Source: Candidatus Competibacteraceae bacterium (GTDB lineage: Bacteria; Pseudomonadota; Gammaproteobacteria; Competibacterales; Competibacteraceae). Taken from it: a stretch of DNA of 64,000 nt. The notes under the pieces were generated by a model. That model was not told the DNA's origin. It ran no database searches and worked only from the letters and a program-made list of their open reading frames with translations. Of this stretch, positions 62,271-64,000 are shown in pieces. Location of the stretch: NCBI GenBank assembly GCA_016713505.1, contig JADJPA010000001.1, positions 1,798,001 through 1,862,000 on the forward strand. Direction: 5' to 3'. How positions within the stretch are numbered: the first letter of the stretch is position 1; each line of letters begins with the position of its first letter. A program made the translations under genes and the position numbers.

Positions 62271-64000
62271 TTATTCGCCGATGATCTTCCTGACCACATC
62301 GGTCATGGAGATGACGCCGGTGGGCTGATCGTTTTCGGTCACCACCAAGCGGTGCATCCGCCGCCCGGTCATCAGGCTGACCGCTTCGCTGAGCAGGATG
62401 TTGGCGTCGCAGGTGGCGCAACCGGGGGTCATGATCTCGCCCGCCTTCATCGCCCGCGCTTGTTCGGAGGTGCGGCCCTGGCGCGCCAGCACCATGTCGG
62501 TCTGCGAGACCACGCCGACCGCCTTGCCGCCGTCCATGACCACCACCGCGTGGATTTCGTTGTCCACCATGATCTTGGCGACTTTTCCGACCGTATCGCC
62601 CGACGCGCAGGAAATAATGCCCCGGTGCATCAGGTCTTTGACTTTGGTGCCGTCGTCGGTGATCTTGATCGCTTCGGCTTCGGCCACGCCCGGCAGCGGC
62701 TCGGACATTGGGTACGGATGCGGGGTATTGTGCACGTCGCCCTTCGGTAGCGTGGGATGCTCCAGTTTGACCGGCGGCTTGCCGCTGGCCCCCAGGCCAA
62801 ATTCGGTCGCCCCAATCAGCACCGCCATGTTGCCGTGCGGGTGTTTATTTTCGTACATCAACTGATGGACATGAGGAACGTCGGTATAAGGAAAGGCACG
62901 CGACAGACACGGATCAAGCAAACCCTGCAAGGCTAGCGCATTCATCTGATTGGATTGCTCGGTATTGGCGAAGTGTGAGCCTTGCAGCCGCTTTTGGCGC
63001 ATCCACAGATAGCGCAGATCGACGGTGGCGTTATAGCCCGTCGTCCCCGCGCAGACCACCACCATGCCGCCGGTGTCGCAAACGAAAATCGAGGTCGGGA
63101 TGGTGGTTTCGCCGGGATGCTCGAACACGAGATTGGGAGCGCGTTTCTCGCCCAGCACCTCCCAAATCTTGGCCCCGAACGCCCGCACCCCCTTCAACCA
63201 CTTCGCATACCCTGCATTATCCTTCCAGTGCGGCAACATGCCCCAGTGGTCGAACTCGTTGCGGTTGATGCAGCCTTTCGCGCCGAGCTTCATGCAGTAA
63301 TCAAATTTGTCTTCACCGGAGACAATGGCGATAGGAATCGCGCCCGCCGCCTTGACAATCTGAATCGCCATCGAGCCGAGGCCGCCCGCACCGCCCCAGA
63401 CCAGCACCACATCACCCTTCTTAACGGCGTTGGCCCCCCAGCCGTGCAGCATCCGCCAAGCCGTAGCCGCCACTAAGGTGTAGGCCGACGCTTCCTCCCA
63501 GGTCATGTGTTTGGGCTTGGGCATACACTGCTGAGCTTGCACTTTGGTGAACTGGGCGAAGCTGCCCCAGTTAGTTTCATACCCCCAGATTCGATAGGTG
63601 GGCGAATACATCGGATCGCCACCGCTTTTGACCCATTCGCAGTCACGACTGTAGCGGCCGCAATGAATCACCACCTCGTCGCCGACCTTTAAACCAGTCA
63701 CATCCTTGCCGACCTTATAGACGATGCCGGAGGCGTCGCTGCCGCCGATGTGAAACGGCTCCGGTTCGCCCAGTTCTCCCCGCTCAAAGGCTTTGTTACG
63801 CGCACCGATGACATTGACCGGAATCCCCAAGCCCGCCCAAACATTGTTGTAGTTGATGCCCGCCGCCATCACGTACACCAGCACTTCGTCATCGGCGATG
63901 GCTGGGATATCGACCACTTCCTGCTGGAAGGCCCCGGTCGGCTTGCCAAAGCGTTCCGGGCGGATCAGCCAAGCGTGCATTTTTTGGGGAACAACACCTA
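62271..64000 (-). CDS. ccr: Crotonyl-CoA carboxylase/reductase fused to two CBS domains, 5' end outside window
   Basis: The reading frame continues past the ATG at 63980 to the window edge, adding G-V-V-P-Q-K before MHAWLI, which matches the usual GHVPAKMYAW region of Ccr, so the start is upstream. The reductase (to about residue 435 from that ATG) shows GSDASGIVYKVG, VLVWGGAGGLGSMAIQ, VFEHPGETTIPTS and LQGSHFAN. A linker leads to two CBS motifs (about 445-500 and 510-565: VKDLMHRG with VGVVSQTDMV, and EIMTPGCATCDAN with GVISMTDVV). Ccr makes ethylmalonyl-CoA from crotonyl-CoA, CO2 and NADPH. The CBS pair probably binds an adenine nucleotide and may regulate the enzyme. Confidence 0.88.
   Translation of the reverse strand, partial: GVVPQKMHAWLIRPERFGKPTGAFQQEVVDIPAIADDEVLVYVMAAGINYNNVWAGLGIPVNVIGARNKAFERGELGEPEPFHIGGSDASGIVYKVGKDVTGLKVGDEVVIHCGRYSRDCEWVKSGGDPMYSPTYRIWGYETNWGSFAQFTKVQAQQCMPKPKHMTWEEASAYTLVAATAWRMLHGWGANAVKKGDVVLVWGGAGGLGSMAIQIVKAAGAIPIAIVSGEDKFDYCMKLGAKGCINRNEFDHWGMLPHWKDNAGYAKWLKGVRAFGAKIWEVLGEKRAPNLVFEHPGETTIPTSIFVCDTGGMVVVCAGTTGYNATVDLRYLWMRQKRLQGSHFANTEQSNQMNALALQGLLDPCLSRAFPYTDVPHVHQLMYENKHPHGNMAVLIGATEFGLGASGKPPVKLEHPTLPKGDVHNTPHPYPMSEPLPGVAEAEAIKITDDGTKVKDLMHRGIISCASGDTVGKVAKIMVDNEIHAVVVMDGGKAVGVVSQTDMVLARQGRTSEQARAMKAGEIMTPGCATCDANILLSEAVSLMTGRRMHRLVVTENDQPTGVISMTDVVRKIIGE

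Noticed and set aside
61976..62299. Open frame of 107 codons on the minus strand with an MLGSNQRPLPCEG-type segment
   Set aside because: This string is the antisense translation of the tRNA-Val gene, a well-known annotation artefact, so it is not called as a gene.

Overview
The window is 64 kb of dense, high-GC chromosomal DNA. Genes are packed on both strands with frequent ATGA/GTGA overlaps. The gene set points to a gammaproteobacterium: the tesA / ybbA-ybbP divergent pair, a YheS-type ABC-F protein, DksA, QueG, zur-znuABC, a TyrR-like sigma-54 activator and fused Pta. A crotonyl-CoA carboxylase/reductase and a cytosolic GH57 glycosidase would suit a storage-polymer-accumulating environmental lineage, but that placement is inference. 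No phage, insertion sequence, CRISPR array or rRNA was seen.

Layout: 1-8.1 kb holds a DUF4214 protein cut by the window edge, pta, a methyltransferase, a small two-module repeat protein, and a PepSY / cytochrome b561 / PepSY / response regulator / histidine kinase operon preceded by an 11-bp-phased direct repeat. 8.1-14.2 kb holds pyk, a GH57 glycosidase, and a three-gene cassette with a Tae4-like type VI amidase, a serine-hydrolase-like protein and an exported putative immunity protein. 14.3-19.7 kb holds alaC-hom and an RpfE-like gene with recJ. 19.7-26.1 kb is a signalling block: MASE1-PAS-GGDEF, N-formylglutamate amidohydrolase, a DUF4388-like protein, a Cache-HAMP receptor without output domain, and a divergent FHA-AAA-Fis sigma-54 activator. 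26.2-33.3 kb holds queG, nnr, tsaE, a decayed hen1 remnant, dksA, and znuA diverging from zur-znuC-znuB across two Zur-box-like palindromes.

34.7-50.3 kb is the most coherent system. A TyrR/GcsR-like enhancer-binding protein is followed by a near-consensus sigma-54 promoter with upstream palindromes, then an apparent supraoperon: M20 amidohydrolase, metV-like, metF-like, gcvH, gcvP, a GcvR-like ACT protein, glyA, a truncated CycA-like permease, sdaA, gcvT, purU and an MFS transporter, closed by a strong terminator at 50297-50331. It reads as a glycine (or glycine-conjugate) catabolic programme: glycine is released or imported, cleaved or converted to serine and pyruvate, and the folate one-carbon units are drained by MTHFR and PurU. 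Core gene content matches the Pseudomonas GcsR-controlled gcs operon, but with extra one-carbon and uptake genes.

50.3-64 kb holds ybbP-ybbA / tesA, a DUF985 cupin, moeB, yheS, an intact ribbon-helix-helix/PIN toxin-antitoxin pair next to vapB with a truncated vapC, dgt, pcm, an AstE-like protein, tRNA-Val(CAC), and a crotonyl-CoA carboxylase/reductase fused to two CBS domains that runs off the window edge.
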